The notes: generated by a model from the sequence alone, not told the origin. A stretch of DNA of 64,000 bases from Bacillus paramycoides (GCF_001884235.1 NZ_MAOI01000058.1:1-64000), one strand, 5' to 3'; shown: positions 53,353 through 61,490, numbered from the stretch's first letter. Translations and numbers: made by a program.

Positions 53353-53934
53353 ATGAAACATGTAATCGTTTATGCACATCCGAATCCAGAAAGCTTCAAC
53401 CATGCTATTTTAGAAACTGTAAAGAGCGAATTAGAAAGTAAAGGCCATGAAGTACGTGTTCGTGATTTATACGAATTAAACTTCAATCCTGTATTAGGAG
53501 CTTCCGATTTCATCTCATTTTCTCAAGGAAACACACCAGAAGATATTAAAGAAGAGCAAGAGCATATCTCTTGGGCTGATAGCATTACATTTATTTATCC
53601 AGTTTGGTGGGCAGGACTTCCTGCTATTTTAAAAGGATACGTTGATCGTGTATTTAGCTACGGTTTCGCTTATGCTTACGGCGAAAGTGGCATTGAAAAA
53701 TTATTAAGCGGTAAAAAAGGATTATTATTATCTACAATGGGAAATACGAAAGAAGCATACACAGCAGGCGGTATGTTTGACGCAATGAAGAAAACCACTG
53801 ATGTTGGTATTTTTGAATTTACAGGAATTGAAACACTTGAGCATACATTCTATACAAGCGTTCCTTCTGTGGACAACGATGTACGCAAACACTATCTTGA
53901 AGAAGTAAAAGAAGTTGTGAATCGTGTATTTTAA
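53353..53934 (+). CDS. NAD(P)H-dependent flavodoxin-like oxidoreductase
   Basis: 193 residues, flavodoxin-like fold of the NQO1/KefG/MdaB group. IVYAHPNPESFNHAIL at the N-terminus binds FMN or FAD phosphate, and ITFIYPVWWAGLPAILKGYVDRVFS is the conserved quinone reductase segment. It probably performs two-electron reduction of quinones. AGGAGG lies 8 bases before the ATG. Confidence 0.87.
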   Translation: MKHVIVYAHPNPESFNHAILETVKSELESKGHEVRVRDLYELNFNPVLGASDFISFSQGNTPEDIKEEQEHISWADSITFIYPVWWAGLPAILKGYVDRVFSYGFAYAYGESGIEKLLSGKKGLLLSTMGNTKEAYTAGGMFDAMKKTTDVGIFEFTGIETLEHTFYTSVPSVDNDVRKHYLEEVKEVVNRVF

Positions 53935-53936
53935 TG

Positions 53937-53966
53937 AAAAACTCCGGTTATAAGACCGGAGTTTTT
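53937..53966 (+). terminator. terminator after the oxidoreductase gene
   Basis: AAAAACTCCGGT / ACCGGAGTTTTT with a 6-base loop. Confidence 0.85.
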
Positions 53967-54079
53967 CTATTTCATCATTAGTTTAGGAATATATCTTTGA
54001 AGGATATTTTCCAACTCATCCATATCCTCTTCTCTAATAAGTAAATTAACATTATCATTCATTTTCTCTCGCCCGCGAT
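53967..54079 (-). pseudogene. C-terminal fragment of a gene cut by the tnpB element
   Basis: On the minus strand the frame NRGREKMNDNVNLLIREEDM to LENILQRYIPKLMMK runs from the edge of the transposon to a stop at 53967-53969. The SNRGREKMN style of sequence recalls the end of a phospholipase D-like or nuclease protein, a weak match. The rest of the gene is not found on the other side of the element. Confidence 0.55.
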
Positions 54080-54151
54080 TTGAACTACCCCCACTTAACA
54101 CTCTAACGAACTGTTTGAAGTGGGGGATTCCTACGAACACCAAGGTATCCC
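54060..54151 (-). ncRNA. right end and putative guide (omega) RNA 3' part of the tnpB element
   Basis: After the tnpB stop the minus strand carries a long hairpin, CCCCCACTT (54118-54126 read in reverse) with AAGTGGGGG (54088-54096), then TAGTTCAA. In ISDra2-type elements the right end finishes in TCAA and the next about 16-20 bases serve as the guide of the omega RNA. By that rule the element ends at 54080 and the guide is 54079 down to 54060, within the interrupted gene. Confidence 0.6.
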
Positions 54152-55330
54152 TCAGTTATATGAGTAGGCGATCTCCGTAGTCCCTACGGTTAGAAGCCTT
54201 ACGGCCTCTTTTCTCAGATTTTGTCCTGCATTCACATCCCTATCATGATGCATACCACAAGAAGGACACTTCCATTCACGCAAGTTCAAATCTTTTACGT
54301 CTTTATTTTTATTGCCACAATGTGAACAAAGTTGAGAGCTGGCGAATGTTTTCGATACTACAACTACTTGCTTTTCATACCATTGTGCCTTATACAAAAG
54401 CATCGCTCTGAATTGTGACCATGATACTTCTTGAATCGCTTTCGCTAACTTACCGTTTTTCAACATATTGGTTACTTGCAAATCTTCTATCCCAATCACA
54501 TCGTGGTTTTTGATGATCCTTGTAGAGAGTTTTTGCAAGTAATCCGTTCTTGCATTTTTGATTCGTTCATGAATACGAGCGACTTTAATTCGCTGTTTAT
54601 GCCAGTTGGCTCCGCCTTTTGTACGTCTAGATAGAATACGCTGAGCATGAGCGAGCTTCTGCTCTAATATCCGAAACCATTTTGGATTGCCAAATACCTC
54701 GCCTGTTGAAAGAATGGCAAAGTTTTTCACACCAACATCTATGCCAACAGCGGAACCTGTCTTTAGTAATCCTTGTACTTCCACTTCAGCAAGAATCGAG
54801 ACAAAATATTTCCCGCTTGGATTCCTTTTGACAGTAGCGTTCAAAATCCGTCCCTCTACCTTACGACTTTTCACAAATTTGACAAGGCCAAGTTTCGGTA
54901 ACTTTATTTTATTACCTACAATCGCGATGTTCCCATTCGTGCACTTCGTTGTATACGATTGGACTTTATTGTTTTTCGACTTAAATTTGGGTGCTTTATT
55001 TTGTTTTTTGAAGAATCGTGTATACGAATCAGCGAGGTGATGAAGAGAGGATTGAAGGGCGATGCTGTCCACTTCTTTTAGCCATACAAATTCTTTTTTG
55101 AGAGTAGGTAATTGCGAAGAACAGGCGCCATACGTTAATCCTTTTCCTGTTTCTTTATATACCTCATTCCACTTTTCCAAAAAATAATTGAATACAAAAC
55201 GAGAACAACCCATTGTTTTTGCAATGCCAATTTTTTGTTCTACATTAGGATAGATCCGAAACTGATACGCTTTATGGGTGAGCACCGCTTTTCACCTCAC
55301 TTCTTATTTTTACTTATTTACAATCTTTTT
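54080..55330 (-). mobile_element. IS200/IS605-family element with tnpB only
   Basis: The element holds an intact tnpB and a hairpin right end at 54080-54126, but no tnpA transposase. The left end lies somewhere in 55290-55540 and I could not fix it. Elements of this type depend on a TnpA supplied elsewhere for movement. The position inside a broken gene supports insertion. Confidence 0.75.
54152..55285 (-). CDS. tnpB: TnpB, RNA-guided endonuclease of the IS605 family
   Basis: 377 residues. The three RuvC acidic residues are present: D183 in [11 protein letters not shown]267 in [11 protein letters not shown] and D350 in [11 protein letters not shown]. The zinc finger C320/C323/C340/C343 sits between the last two. 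An N-terminal helix-turn-helix part with AYQFRIYPN opens the protein. TnpB proteins cut DNA guided by an RNA from the element's right end and promote retention of the element. The start is GTG at 55283-55285, 7 bases after GAGGTG. No truncation is visible. Confidence 0.95.
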   Translation of the reverse strand: MLTHKAYQFRIYPNVEQKIGIAKTMGCSRFVFNYFLEKWNEVYKETGKGLTYGACSSQLPTLKKEFVWLKEVDSIALQSSLHHLADSYTRFFKKQNKAPKFKSKNNKVQSYTTKCTNGNIAIVGNKIKLPKLGLVKFVKSRKVEGRILNATVKRNPSGKYFVSILAEVEVQGLLKTGSAVGIDVGVKNFAILSTGEVFGNPKWFRILEQKLAHAQRILSRRTKGGANWHKQRIKVARIHERIKNARTDYLQKLSTRIIKNHDVIGIEDLQVTNMLKNGKLAKAIQEVSWSQFRAMLLYKAQWYEKQVVVVSKTFASSQLCSHCGNKNKDVKDLNLREWKCPSCGMHHDRDVNAGQNLRKEAVRLLTVGTTEIAYSYN

Positions 55331-55545
55331 CACGACATATATGAGAACGATATCAGAATATAGCAAAAAAATACTAATCACGTATCATTTCTTCTTTTTT
55401 GTCGAAAGTCCTCTTTCCCTTTCAAAAAAATATACAAATGAAAGAACTTTTACAATGGAACAATTCCATAGATGTAAGAATGCTTCGGATATGTAGCATC
55501 TTCTTTCTATAGGAACGAACTGATTACGATACCTATACTGATTCT

Positions 55546-55887
55546 TCAACAAGAAGAACCTTTAAACGCCATTCCTTGAGGTGGGAGTTTTCTGTCGGAA
55601 AATGATAAAGTCATAAAACAACTTGCTACAGCATAACTACCTGACTGAACGAGAAACTGATCAGCTGTACCAATATCACCACTTACGTATTGAGCATACG
55701 TATACATACATTGTCCGATGAAATACGCTGGTCCAAGTGACGCAATCCAACGTCGTTTCACCCGAGGATATGTTGCAATAAGTTTTCCAGCACTTTTTTT
55801 CATAACATTTATTTTATATATCTTCCATAGAACAAAGAACAAAGTACATAATGTAAAAACAAATATAATACATGACATCCAATACAC
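55546..55887 (-). CDS. small membrane protein of unknown function
   Basis: 113 residues. One N-terminal hydrophobic helix (about 3-22), a basic stretch KKSAGKLIATYPRVKRRW, then two weaker hydrophobic regions. GTG at 55885-55887 is 6 bases after AGGTGGG; an ATG three codons later is an alternative. I do not recognise the family. It lies just upstream of the tnpB element and shows no sign of disruption. Confidence 0.6.
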   Translation of the reverse strand: MYWMSCIIFVFTLCTLFFVLWKIYKINVMKKSAGKLIATYPRVKRRWIASLGPAYFIGQCMYTYAQYVSGDIGTADQFLVQSGSYAVASCFMTLSFSDRKLPPQGMAFKGSSC

Positions 55888-55962
55888 TTTTATCCCACCT
55901 TTATATATCATTACATCTTAATTTTATATTTCTTATACATGTATTACATATGCAATTGTGCA

Positions 55963-55996
55963 TAAAAAAACAGGTCACCCAAAAGGTCACCTGTTT
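55963..55996 (-). terminator. terminator after yutF
   Basis: AAACAGGT / ACCTGTTT extended by CC/GG across a small internal loop; T-rich on the minus strand. Confidence 0.8.
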
Positions 55997-56000
55997 CTCA

Positions 56001-56765
56001 TTACATCTTCTCAATCCACTCCGTCAAGTTATGCACAACTTGCGTCGGTTGTACTTCATATTCTGTTAACTTCTCCACAGTTGTTACTCCAGTGTGGACA
56101 ATAAGGGTATGCATACCAGCATTTATCCCCGCTAAAATATCTGTATCGTAGTTATCCCCAACCATTAATGCTTCTTCTTTTCCTACACCAAGCACTTTTA
56201 ACGCTTGTTCCATAATGATTGATTCTGGTTTTCCAATAAAGATTGGATCCACACCTGTTGATACTGCTACAACTGATGTTAATGAACCGTTACCTGGTAA
56301 TAATCCGCGCTCAGTCGGAATAGCAATGTCCCCATTTGTTGAAATAAACGTTGCACCGTTACGCACTGCAAGGCATGCTTTCGCTAATTTTTCATATGTG
56401 ATATCGCGATCTAATCCAACAACGACGAAATCAGGATTTTCATCCACAAGTTTAAATCCTTTTTCCACAAGTGCATCATGTAAGCCCTCTTCACCAATCA
56501 TATATACAGTTGCATCTTGTTTGCGCTCATAAATAAAGTTCGCTGTAGCCATACTCGTTGTAAATATTTGTTCCGCTTTCGCTGGAATATCGAAACGAAC
56601 AAGTTTTTCTGCGACTTGTTCTGGTTTACGAGTTGAGTTATTTGTAACAAATAAATACGGAATGCCGCGTTCTCCTAACGCTTTTACGAAGTCGCTTGCT
56701 TCTTCAATTTGTTCTTCCCCGCGATACATCGTACCGTCTAAGTCAATTAAATAGCCTTTATACAT
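56001..56765 (-). CDS. yutF: HAD-superfamily IIA phosphatase (YutF, NagD-like)
   Basis: 254 residues. YLIDLDGTMYRG carries the nucleophile Asp and acid/base Asp of HAD enzymes; LFVTNNSTRKP is the Ser/Thr motif, and VGDNYDTDILAG the metal-binding motif. The C2a cap places it in subclass IIA with NagD and YutF, acting on small phosphorylated metabolites. The ATG has GGAG upstream. Confidence 0.93.
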   Translation of the reverse strand: MYKGYLIDLDGTMYRGEEQIEEASDFVKALGERGIPYLFVTNNSTRKPEQVAEKLVRFDIPAKAEQIFTTSMATANFIYERKQDATVYMIGEEGLHDALVEKGFKLVDENPDFVVVGLDRDITYEKLAKACLAVRNGATFISTNGDIAIPTERGLLPGNGSLTSVVAVSTGVDPIFIGKPESIIMEQALKVLGVGKEEALMVGDNYDTDILAGINAGMHTLIVHTGVTTVEKLTEYEVQPTQVVHNLTEWIEKM

Positions 56766-56837
56766 CTATTATGTCTCTCCTTCTATGCTAGAGTTCTACA
56801 TCTCTCATACCACTCTTATATTAACCCCTTTTTCAAA

Positions 56838-56865
56838 AGAAAAAAACGCTTTACCCTAAAGCGTC
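56838..56865 (-). terminator. terminator after the cysteine-rich HTH gene
   Basis: AACGCTTTA / TAAAGCGT with a 3-base loop; seven Ts on the minus strand. Confidence 0.8.
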
Positions 56866-56874
56866 CCATAACGT

Positions 56875-57507
56875 TCATTTTTTCTCTTTTATTTGGTACG
56901 AGCAATTACAATCGCCTTCACACATATTTGCTAACGTTTTCACATTTGCACCTGCAAATAACCGCTTATACATATCTTTTTCATCTTCACACACTTGCGG
57001 GAATCTCTCTGCAATTTCCTTTAACGGACAGTTTTGCTTTTCAAGTATGAAAGAATGCTCCCCATCTCTCTTTATTTGAACCATATAACCGTTTCGCTCT
57101 TGTATAGCAGCTATTTCCTGTACTTTATAGGCTAAATGACTTTGATTACTTATCTTCTTTTGCAACTGTTCTTCCATTCGTTTCGTTCTCGCTTGTAAAA
57201 CGTATCGAAGTATTTTTTCATCGCCCATTCGAGCTAAATCTTCTAGCATATCAATAGCAAATTGCTTATACTCTTTCGGGAATGTATCTTCTCCCTTTTG
57301 ACTTAATCCATACAAATATGTTGGTCGTCCAACATGCTGTCTTACCATCTTTGAATAGATTAGCTCATCTTTCTCCAGTTTACTTAAATGTCGACGGATC
57401 GCCATCTCAGTAATCTCTAAAGCTTCAGCTAAGTCTGCTACAGTATGCTCACCCTTTACCTTCAATAATTGTATAATCTCTTCTTTCGTAGTACGTGCTT
57501 CTCCCAT
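56875..57507 (-). CDS. DeoR/SufR-type HTH regulator with C-terminal cysteine cluster
   Basis: 210 residues. A winged helix-turn-helix (about 5-65, VADLAEALEITEMAIRRHLSKLE) is followed by a helical region and a C-terminal part with C160, C173, C196, C200 and C202. The C-X12-C spacing plus the later cluster resembles SufR-type Fe-S-sensing repressors. I infer an Fe-S or metal sensor; the target is unknown. Sporadic neighbours sufA, yutI and yuzB elsewhere in the window deal with Fe-S clusters but are not adjacent. Confidence 0.8.
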   Translation of the reverse strand: MGEARTTKEEIIQLLKVKGEHTVADLAEALEITEMAIRRHLSKLEKDELIYSKMVRQHVGRPTYLYGLSQKGEDTFPKEYKQFAIDMLEDLARMGDEKILRYVLQARTKRMEEQLQKKISNQSHLAYKVQEIAAIQERNGYMVQIKRDGEHSFILEKQNCPLKEIAERFPQVCEDEKDMYKRLFAGANVKTLANMCEGDCNCSYQIKEKK

Positions 57508-57542
57508 ATTTCACCCTTCTCCCTTTTCCTTCTCATATACAA

Positions 57543-57578
57543 TATAAGATCCCCAAAAGGTATTTTGGGGATCTTATA
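57543..57578 (-). terminator. hairpin after yutE
   Basis: ATAAGATCCCCAAAA / TTTTGGGGATCTTAT, 15 perfect pairs with a 4-base loop, little T-run. Confidence 0.7.
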
Positions 57579-57585
57579 AGCACAA

Positions 57586-58026
57586 TTATTCTGGTACAAA
57601 TGCAGATACAGGTCCTAATTCCTTTTCTAAATAACTGCGAATATTCGCTGGGTATTTCTCTACCACTGCGATATGTTTTTGAATCGTCTTATATAATTCA
57701 TCATGATTCATTTGAATATAATCTTGCATAAGCATTTTTCGAAGAAGAATAATCTCTTTAATGTCTTTTCCCTCTTCTCCACTTATGACTCTCTCGTCCA
57801 TTAAAATATCAATAATATCTTCATAACTTCCTGGATCTCGCATAATAAATCCATCAATCATTGCATTTCCTACATCTAATATACAATCAATAATAAGATG
57901 CGACATGCGCTCTAATGCGTAAAATTCAAACTCGGTTTCATATGTCTTTTTCTCTTGAAATGTATTTGTTGCCTGTTCTAAACATACTAGCATTTGTTCA
58001 ATTTTCTTTCTGTCTACAAAGTACAT
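57586..58026 (-). CDS. yutE: DUF86 protein (YutE)
   Basis: 146 residues, all helical. YFVDRKKIEQMLVCLEQ opens it, ALERMSHLIIDCILDVGNAMIDG is the long conserved helix, and EEGKDIKEIILLRKMLMQDY follows. DUF86 includes the HepT toxins, but the RX4HXY active motif of HepT is here RKMLMQDY, without the histidine, and no MntA partner is next to it, so a toxin role is unlikely. The ATG at 58024-58026 is 6 bases after AGGTG. Confidence 0.83.
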   Translation of the reverse strand: MYFVDRKKIEQMLVCLEQATNTFQEKKTYETEFEFYALERMSHLIIDCILDVGNAMIDGFIMRDPGSYEDIIDILMDERVISGEEGKDIKEIILLRKMLMQDYIQMNHDELYKTIQKHIAVVEKYPANIRSYLEKELGPVSAFVPE

Positions 58027-58173
58027 GAATGTCACCTACCTGGAAATTAAAGCATTTACATTTTAATTGTAACGCTTTCTTCTGAAAAAATCGACAATTT
58101 TTCGAATTCACCTTTTCCTCGTTATTTGTTATAGTTATATTTGTATGATTTTTGAAATTGGAGGAATGCAACC

Positions 58174-59145
58174 TTGGAACGTGAACTCGCACTAGAAATT
58201 GTCCGTGTAACAGAAGCAGCAGCCTTAGCATCCGCACAGTGGATGGGCCGCGGAAAGAAAAACGAAGCAGATGATGCAGCAACTACAGCTATGCGTGATA
58301 TGTTCGATTCAGTAAACATGGCAGGTACAGTTGTAATCGGTGAAGGCGAACTTGATGAAGCACCGATGTTGTATATTGGTGAAGAACTAGGAACAGGTAA
58401 CGGTCCAGAAGTAGATATCGCCGTTGATCCATTAGAAGGTACAAACATCGTTGCAAAAGGTCTTGCAAATGCAATGGCAGTTATCGCAATCGCAGATAAA
58501 GGAAACCTTCTTCATGCTCCTGATATGTACATGGAAAAAATCGCGGTTGGTCCAAAAGCAGCTGGTAAAATTAGCTTAGATGATCCAATTGAAAAAACAA
58601 TTGAAATTGTAGCAGAAGCAAACAATAAAAAAATTCGTGACCTAACGGTTATCGTCCAAGAACGTGAACGTCATCAAGATATTATTGACCGTGTTCGTGC
58701 AAAAGGTGCACGCGTAAAACTATTTGGTGATGGAGATGTTGGTGCATCAATCGCAACAGCTTTACCTGGAACAGGTATCGACTTATTCGTAGGTGTTGGC
58801 GGCGCTCCAGAAGGCGTTATCTCTGCAGCTGCATTAAAATGCCTTGAAGGCGAAATGCAAGCTCGCTTAGTTCCAATGAACGAAGAAGAAGAAGCTCGTT
58901 GCCGTGAAATGGGATTAGAAGATCCTCGTCAACTTCTTATGTTAGATGACTTAGTATCTGGTGATGACGCAATCTTCTCAGCAACAGGTGTATCTGCTGG
59001 TGAATTATTAGATGGCGTGAAATTCCTAGGTGGAGATTTAGCTGAAACATATTCTATCGTTATGCGTTACAAAACAAGAACGGTACGATTCATTAAAACA
59101 CATCACCATTTAGACCATAAGCCTCACTTAAACTTAGATATTTAA
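58174..59145 (+). CDS. glpX: class II fructose-1,6-bisphosphatase
   Basis: 323 residues, GlpX type. [20 protein letters not shown] and [13 protein letters not shown] hold the metal- and phosphate-binding residues of the lithium-sensitive phosphatase fold, and the [21 protein letters not shown] segment is diagnostic. It dephosphorylates fructose 1,6-bisphosphate in gluconeogenesis. The start is TTG, after GGAGGAATGCAACC. The DUF3055 gene follows 15 bases downstream and is likely co-transcribed. Confidence 0.95.
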   Translation: MERELALEIVRVTEAAALASAQWMGRGKKNEADDAATTAMRDMFDSVNMAGTVVIGEGELDEAPMLYIGEELGTGNGPEVDIAVDPLEGTNIVAKGLANAMAVIAIADKGNLLHAPDMYMEKIAVGPKAAGKISLDDPIEKTIEIVAEANNKKIRDLTVIVQERERHQDIIDRVRAKGARVKLFGDGDVGASIATALPGTGIDLFVGVGGAPEGVISAAALKCLEGEMQARLVPMNEEEEARCREMGLEDPRQLLMLDDLVSGDDAIFSATGVSAGELLDGVKFLGGDLAETYSIVMRYKTRTVRFIKTHHHLDHKPHLNLDI

Positions 59146-59160
59146 AAAGGAGCCATGTGT

Positions 59161-59427
59161 ATGGAAGAACGTTTCTTTCTGTACGACGATACAGTCGCTA
59201 CAAAAACTCGTTTCGTTAGCTTTATGGGGGAAAATGAGCGTCATGATTTAGCGCTTTTATACTCCGATCGTCATTACGGTAAAACGATTGTCCTTGATAT
59301 GCAGCGCAATAAATTTGCTATCATCGGTCCTGACGATTTAAACGAACCAGGCTACTTAGAGCACGCATTTTCTATGTCTGAAGAAATTGCAGAAGAATTA
59401 CGCTCATTTTTATTTGAACTTATATAA
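59161..59427 (+). CDS. DUF3055 family protein
   Basis: 88 residues, acidic. ERFFLYDDTVATKTRFVSFMG, DRHYGKTIVLDMQRNKFAIIG and the ending EPGYLEHAFSMSEEIAEELRSFL are typical of DUF3055, function unknown. The ATG at 59161 is 8 bases after AAGGAG; the ATG two codons earlier is too close. Confidence 0.87.
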   Translation: MEERFFLYDDTVATKTRFVSFMGENERHDLALLYSDRHYGKTIVLDMQRNKFAIIGPDDLNEPGYLEHAFSMSEEIAEELRSFLFELI

Positions 59428-59437
59428 TTTATCTTAT

Positions 59438-59465
59438 ACACCAGCTAGTTTAGCTGGTGTTTTTC
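59438..59465 (+). terminator. terminator after glpX-DUF3055
   Basis: ACACCAGCTA / TAGCTGGTGT with a 3-base loop, then five Ts. Confidence 0.85.
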
Positions 59466-59477
59466 CATTATAACAAT

Positions 59478-59506
59478 TTCGAATTTTCAATCTTTTGTGT
59501 TATAAT
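59478..59506 (+). promoter_or_regulatory. promoter of the intergenic RNA
   Basis: TTCGAA (59478-59483), 17 bases and TATAAT (59501-59506). Transcription would start near 59512. Confidence 0.55.
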
Positions 59507-59511
59507 TATGA

Positions 59512-59716
59512 GAAAATCTATTTGGATAGAAAGGACGTTATCTACGTATGCCAACATTTACTTTGTAATGGACCAGCAATTGGATAGCATTACTCTCAAA
59601 AAAGCACCGTGCTTTTTCAAGGGAGTAGTCTGCCCATTCCCATTACAAAGGAACGTGACGCATCTGTAGTATGACGTTCACGGAGGTTCCTCTTTTGGGA
59701 GCCTCCTTTTATTTTT
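59512..59716 (+). ncRNA. structured RNA candidate, about 205 nt
   Basis: Between the promoter and an intrinsic terminator (59682-59706, GGAGG...CCTCC, then Ts) lies a strongly foldable transcript: TTTGTAATGG (59562-59571) pairs with CCATTACAAA (59639-59648), ACTCTC pairs with GGGAGT inside it, AAAAAGCAC pairs with GTGCTTTTT at the tip, and GAACGT (59651-59656) pairs with ACGTTC (59674-59679). A 6-codon frame MPTFTL starts at 59548 after AAAGGA. It does not match any riboswitch or small RNA I know. The S4-domain protein gene follows. Confidence 0.6.
59682..59716 (+). terminator. terminator of the intergenic RNA
   Basis: GGAGGTTCC / GGGAGCCTCC with a bulged G and a 6-base loop, followed by TTTTATTTTT. 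Confidence 0.8.
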
Positions 59717-59809
59717 GTCTACTTCTTATGTCTTCATACTACAAGACATCCAAATAGCTGTATTACGTTCCTTTGCCACTAATATAACTAATATAAGAGG
59801 TGAAGGAAA

Positions 59810-60307
59810 ATGCAGAAAGTACAACTTTCTTGGAGTTTATATGAAAACGAGCAAAGCATAATCGAAAAGTATTGTAAAAATTGCGGATGTACTACCCTTT
59901 TTACTGATACGAATATTCGCAGACATAATGCAAACGGAAAGAACATATACCGTTTTGCAATTTATAAGTGTCCGAAAAATCATACGTGGAATCAAAAACT
60001 TCATATTTATAAATCATTTACTGATCATGTCGAAACAGTCGATATGACTGAGCAAGAACAACATGAAACAAACAACAATATTTCCATTACACACTACAAA
60101 GAAAATGGTACAGCCGAAATAACAATCGTAATAGACATTCTTTTCGGTTCCCACCGAATTGATAAAGTGTTATCCACATATATTTCAGATTGGAGCCGTA
60201 CTATCATTGTGGATAAAATTAAAAGTGGTCATATTCAATTAAATGGCCAACAAATGAAGCCAAAGAAAACTCTTTCTGAAGGTGATTATATTTCAATTTG
60301 CTTGTAA
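59810..60307 (+). CDS. zinc-ribbon and S4-domain RNA-binding protein
   Basis: 165 residues. A knuckle near the N-terminus (CKNCGC at 22-27, CPKNH at 54-58) looks like a zinc ribbon. From about residue 113, HRIDKVLSTYISDWSRTII...LNGQQMKPKKTLSEGDYISI is an S4 fold of the pseudouridine synthase/ribosomal protein S4 type, which binds structured RNA. There is no catalytic domain. GAGGTG lies upstream of the ATG. The structured RNA directly upstream makes autoregulation or a dedicated partner worth testing. Confidence 0.75.
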   Translation: MQKVQLSWSLYENEQSIIEKYCKNCGCTTLFTDTNIRRHNANGKNIYRFAIYKCPKNHTWNQKLHIYKSFTDHVETVDMTEQEQHETNNNISITHYKENGTAEITIVIDILFGSHRIDKVLSTYISDWSRTIIVDKIKSGHIQLNGQQMKPKKTLSEGDYISICL

Positions 60308-60316
60308 GGGGCTCTC

Positions 60317-60370
60317 ATGTTAAAGGTGAGAAAAGGTACGATTGCTTTACAGGTAATCCCGTTTCATTAA
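60317..60370 (+). CDS. possible 17-residue small frame
   Basis: MLKVRKGTIALQVIPFH follows AAGGGG by 5 bases. In the same frame, three codons after its stop, an ATG at 60377 opens a signal-peptide-like stretch MKKTIIFAAVLFILQVNSLL that runs into a terminator. The pair looks like one gene split by an in-frame stop, or a degenerate small secreted protein. Confidence 0.35.
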   Translation: MLKVRKGTIALQVIPFH

Positions 60371-60457
60371 GCCTATATGAAAAAAACAATTATATTTGCC
60401 GCAGTGCTGTTTATTTTGCAAGTAAACAGCCTCCTCATAATTGGTACAACTGCTATG

Positions 60458-60493
60458 AAAAAATCCTCTTACAATCGTAAGAGGATTTTTTTA
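60458..60493. terminator. terminator between the S4 gene region and yutD
   Basis: AAAAAATCCTCTTAC / GTAAGAGGATTTTTT with a 4-base loop; bidirectional. Confidence 0.9.
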
Positions 60494-60796
60494 TTTCTTC
60501 ACTTTTCGTAATACAAAATGTGCACAACCGAAGTTACAGTACTCATATAAATACTCTGATAAAGTACTAATTTTCGTATCATATGTCGAACGTTGATTAC
60601 TATCATCAAAGAATCCACGCAATCTAAGTTGCTCATAACCCCAATCTCCAACGATATAATCATATTTATTTAAAATTTCTGCATAACGCTCTTTAAATGC
60701 TTCTTCACTAAAACCATCACGAAAGTTTTTAATTACTTCGTACTGAACATTATTAACGCTCACCGTAGCATGAATCTCTTGCTTTTGCTCCATCAT
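60491..60796 (-). CDS. yutD: YutD-like (DUF1027) protein
   Basis: 101 residues. YEVIKNFRDGFSEEAFKERYAE, KYDYIVGDWGYEQLRLRGFF and EYLYEYCNFGCAHFVL are the defining blocks of YutD/DUF1027, an unknown-function family found throughout Firmicutes. AGAGGAAG lies 4 bases before the first ATG; the second ATG is 3 bases later. Confidence 0.9.
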   Translation of the reverse strand: MMEQKQEIHATVSVNNVQYEVIKNFRDGFSEEAFKERYAEILNKYDYIVGDWGYEQLRLRGFFDDSNQRSTYDTKISTLSEYLYEYCNFGCAHFVLRKVKK

Positions 60797-60911
60797 TAAC
60801 TTCCTCTCTAAGCATTCTTCTTTTTATCGTATCACAAAGCATAACAACCAACAATTTCAAATACAAAAAATTGAAAATTAGTGCATGCTATGGAGAAGGA
60901 GGTGATACATC

Positions 60912-61490
60912 GTGAAAAAGCAAATTATACTCTCTCTTCTCACTCTTTCCTTATTTGCAGGCTGCCAAACAACTAATAAAGCCGAAATGGAGCGTGAAGA
61001 AGGAAGTCGTGTTCTCGTTTCCAACAAAAACGACATGTATCATACTGAAAACACAAATACAAGATTAACGAGAGTCGGTTATTCTTCTAAACAAAAACAT
61101 GAAGTATCTAACAAACAAGTAGGAGCAATTAACCGTGAGAAAGTCGCTGAAATGATTACAAGCATGACAGTCAAACTTCCTGACGTCACCAATGCGGCTA
61201 CACTCGTTACCGATGATGAAGTGTTTGTTGTATACCGCGCAAACACAACTGACCCAGCACTCGTAACAGATCAAGTATATAAAACAGCTTTGTCCATCGT
61301 CCCTCGCTATTATAAAGCATATGTATCAACAAACCAAAAGTTGATTTCTCAAATTCAAGGCCTTCAATCAGGTAGCTTAAACGATAAAGAATATGAACAA
61401 AGTCTTGATATGTTAAAACGGGAAATGAGCAAAAATCCTCATTTGAACAATACGGGGGATCAAACTTTGAATAATATGATTAAAAAATAA
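60912..61490 (+). CDS. yutC: YhcN/YlaJ-family sporulation lipoprotein (YutC)
   Basis: 192 residues. A lipoprotein signal ends in SLFAGC, followed by a YhcN/YlaJ domain: VGAINREKVAEMITSMTVKLPDVTNAATLVTDDEVFVVY. Members are found in spores. The start is GTG at 60912, 9 bases after GGAGGTG. The order yutD-yutC matches B. subtilis. Confidence 0.9.
   Translation: MKKQIILSLLTLSLFAGCQTTNKAEMEREEGSRVLVSNKNDMYHTENTNTRLTRVGYSSKQKHEVSNKQVGAINREKVAEMITSMTVKLPDVTNAATLVTDDEVFVVYRANTTDPALVTDQVYKTALSIVPRYYKAYVSTNQKLISQIQGLQSGSLNDKEYEQSLDMLKREMSKNPHLNNTGDQTLNNMIKK

Noticed and set aside
57586-58026. HepT/MntA toxin-antitoxin system
   Set aside because: DUF86 protein lacks the RX4HXY motif and no minimal nucleotidyltransferase partner is adjacent; the locus is the conserved yutE.
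59457-59669. 70-residue frame over the structured RNA
   Set aside because: No ribosome-binding site near its start, it begins in the glpX terminator tail, and the sequence is better explained by RNA stems.
59512-59716. 6S RNA, yybP-ykoY (manganese) or T-box identity for the structured RNA
   Set aside because: The GGGAGTAG segment recalls yybP-ykoY, but the rest of that motif is missing; there is no T-box sequence and no 6S-like central bubble that I can support.
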